Part shown: positions 4,471-5,289 of the stretch, piece after piece | Layout: the number at the start of each line of letters is the position of its first letter | Position numbering within the stretch: position 1 is the first letter of the stretch | Assembly (NCBI GenBank): GCA_025350945.1 | Contig: JANXWW010000294.1 | Span: 1 to 5,289 of the forward strand | Direction of reading: 5' to 3' | Source of the DNA: Burkholderiales bacterium | GTDB lineage: Bacteria > Pseudomonadota > Gammaproteobacteria > Burkholderiales > Usitatibacteraceae | Length of the DNA stretch: 5,289 nt | The notes under the pieces: generated by a model | What the model saw: only the letters and a program-made list of their open reading frames with translations | What the model was told of the DNA's origin: nothing | The model's database searches: none | Made by a program: the position numbers and the translations under genes

Positions 4471-5289
4471 ATGACTCAAAAGTTAGATACCTCACATGAC
4501 ACCTCATTTGACACCCTAGGCCTCAATAAGTCGATCCTTGACGCCATTGAAGCCACCGGCTACACCACACCCACCCCCGTGCAAGCGCAAGCCGTGCCTG
4601 AAGCCCTGGCAGGCCGCGATTTGCTGGTTTCATCGCAAACCGGCAGCGGCAAAACTGCCGCGTTTATGCTGCCCGCATTGCAAGCCCTAAGTGAGCCTGC
4701 AAAGGTCGCCGGTCGTGGCGTGCGCGTACTCGTGCTTACCCCCACTCGCGAACTCGCGATGCAAGTCACCAAAGCGACTGAGACTTACGGTCGCAATTTA
4801 AAGCGCATCAAAACCGTTTCCATTGTCGGCGGCATGCCCTACCCGGTGCAAAATCGTTTGCTCAAAGCCGGTGCCGATATTCTGGTTGCCACGCCTGGCC
4901 GCCTGCTTGACCAAATGCAATCAGGTCGCGTTGATCTGACCCGCCTCGAAATGCTGGTGTTAGACGAAGCCGACCGTATGCTCGACATGGGCTTCAAGGA
5001 TGACCTCGAAGCCATCGTGGCGCAGACACCCGCTGAACGGCAAACGTTGTTGTTCTCGGCAACGATTGACAATAACATCGCGCGCCTCGCCCACGGCATG
5101 CTGAAAAACCCGGTTCGCATTGATGTATCCGGCCAGCAAACTAAACACGAAAATATCGAACAGCGTTTGCATTTTGCTGACGATATGGCGCACAAAAACC
5201 GCCTGCTCGATCATCTGTTGCGCGACGAAGCCATGCAACAAGCGATTGTGTTTACTTCCACCAAACGTGCGGCGGACGATCTGGCCAGT
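4471..5289 (+). CDS. RhlE-like DEAD-box ATP-dependent RNA helicase, N-terminal part
   Basis: 273 residues are present; the gene runs off the right edge still in frame. The motif order is that of a DEAD-box RNA helicase: upstream aromatic F13, Q-motif GYTTPTPVQ (Q38), Walker A SQTGSGKT (55-62), PTREL (91-95), GG (120-121), TPGR (141-144), DEAD (165-168) and SAT (196-198). Domain 2 then begins with IVFTSTK (259-265). RecA-like domain 1 is complete. The protein would unwind or remodel RNA in the cytoplasm, for example in ribosome assembly, mRNA decay or cold adaptation. The overall style resembles RhlE-type helicases of betaproteobacteria, but a specific ortholog cannot be named without the C-terminus. 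The start is taken as ATG 4471, giving MTQKLDTS. ATGs at 4465, 4447 and 4435 are alternatives adding 2, 8 or 12 residues. It is transcribed divergently from the metalloprotease behind a long, possibly structured upstream region. Confidence 0.93.
   Translation, partial: MTQKLDTSHDTSFDTLGLNKSILDAIEATGYTTPTPVQAQAVPEALAGRDLLVSSQTGSGKTAAFMLPALQALSEPAKVAGRGVRVLVLTPTRELAMQVTKATETYGRNLKRIKTVSIVGGMPYPVQNRLLKAGADILVATPGRLLDQMQSGRVDLTRLEMLVLDEADRMLDMGFKDDLEAIVAQTPAERQTLLFSATIDNNIARLAHGMLKNPVRIDVSGQQTKHENIEQRLHFADDMAHKNRLLDHLLRDEAMQQAIVFTSTKRAADDLAS
4491..4515 (+). repeat. 12-bp tandem duplication at the helicase N-terminus
   Basis: CTCACATGACAC and CTCATTTGACAC (4491-4502, 4503-4514) are adjacent and match at 10 of 12 bases. 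In frame they encode S-H-D-T then S-F-D-T (residues 8-15). The second copy supplies the aromatic residue F13 upstream of the Q-motif; the first has His in its place. This looks like a small in-frame duplication of the helicase start. Confidence 0.6.

Noticed and set aside
4285..4479. 64-codon minus-strand frame ending in FSGDPEELQ
   Set aside because: It starts inside the helicase start region, has no Shine-Dalgarno, and resembles nothing I recognise. It could be revisited if relatives conserve the frame.
1..5289. Mobile element, CRISPR, tRNA/rRNA, phage or defence system
   Set aside because: I saw no transposase, terminal repeats, regularly spaced repeats, cloverleaf or rRNA-like sequence. 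The genes are metabolic or housekeeping in type.

Overview
The window looks like ordinary bacterial chromosome, most likely from a Gram-negative proteobacterium. It encodes a predicted lipoprotein and two periplasmic redox proteins, genes are tightly spaced on the left side, and base composition by eye is close to half G+C. The DEAD-box helicase and the dehydrogenase/cytochrome pair look most like betaproteobacterial (Burkholderiales-type) proteins from memory. That assignment is an impression; no search was run.

Layout. (1) Positions 1-472, plus strand: the C-terminal 156 residues of a PQQ-dependent sugar (sorbosone/glucose-type) dehydrogenase whose start lies left of the window. (2) Positions 473-850, plus strand: a small exported c-type cytochrome whose ATG directly follows the dehydrogenase stop codon, so the two probably form a periplasmic dehydrogenase plus electron-acceptor pair. 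(3) Positions 867-3872, minus strand, converging on the cytochrome with only 16 bp between them: a 1001-residue lipoprotein zinc metalloprotease of the DUF5118/DUF5117/met-zincin (DUF4953) type. It has an intact HExxHxxGxxH site and a large low-complexity insertion. (4) Positions 3873-4470: about 600 bp with no convincing gene, lying between two divergent genes. It holds inverted repeats, a short tandem repeat, T-tracts and weak promoter-like elements. Its right part could form alternative hairpins next to a T-run ahead of the helicase. (5) Positions 4471-5289, plus strand: the first 273 residues of an RhlE-like DEAD-box RNA helicase that runs off the right edge.

How the genes fit together: only the dehydrogenase and cytochrome have an obvious functional link (sugar or alcohol oxidation feeding electrons to a heme carrier). 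The metalloprotease and the helicase look like independent units reading away from a shared intergenic region. I found no mobile element, CRISPR array, tRNA, rRNA or defence system, and no evidence for a new multi-gene system. The points most worth a second look are the insertion inside the metalloprotease and the structured leader in front of the helicase.
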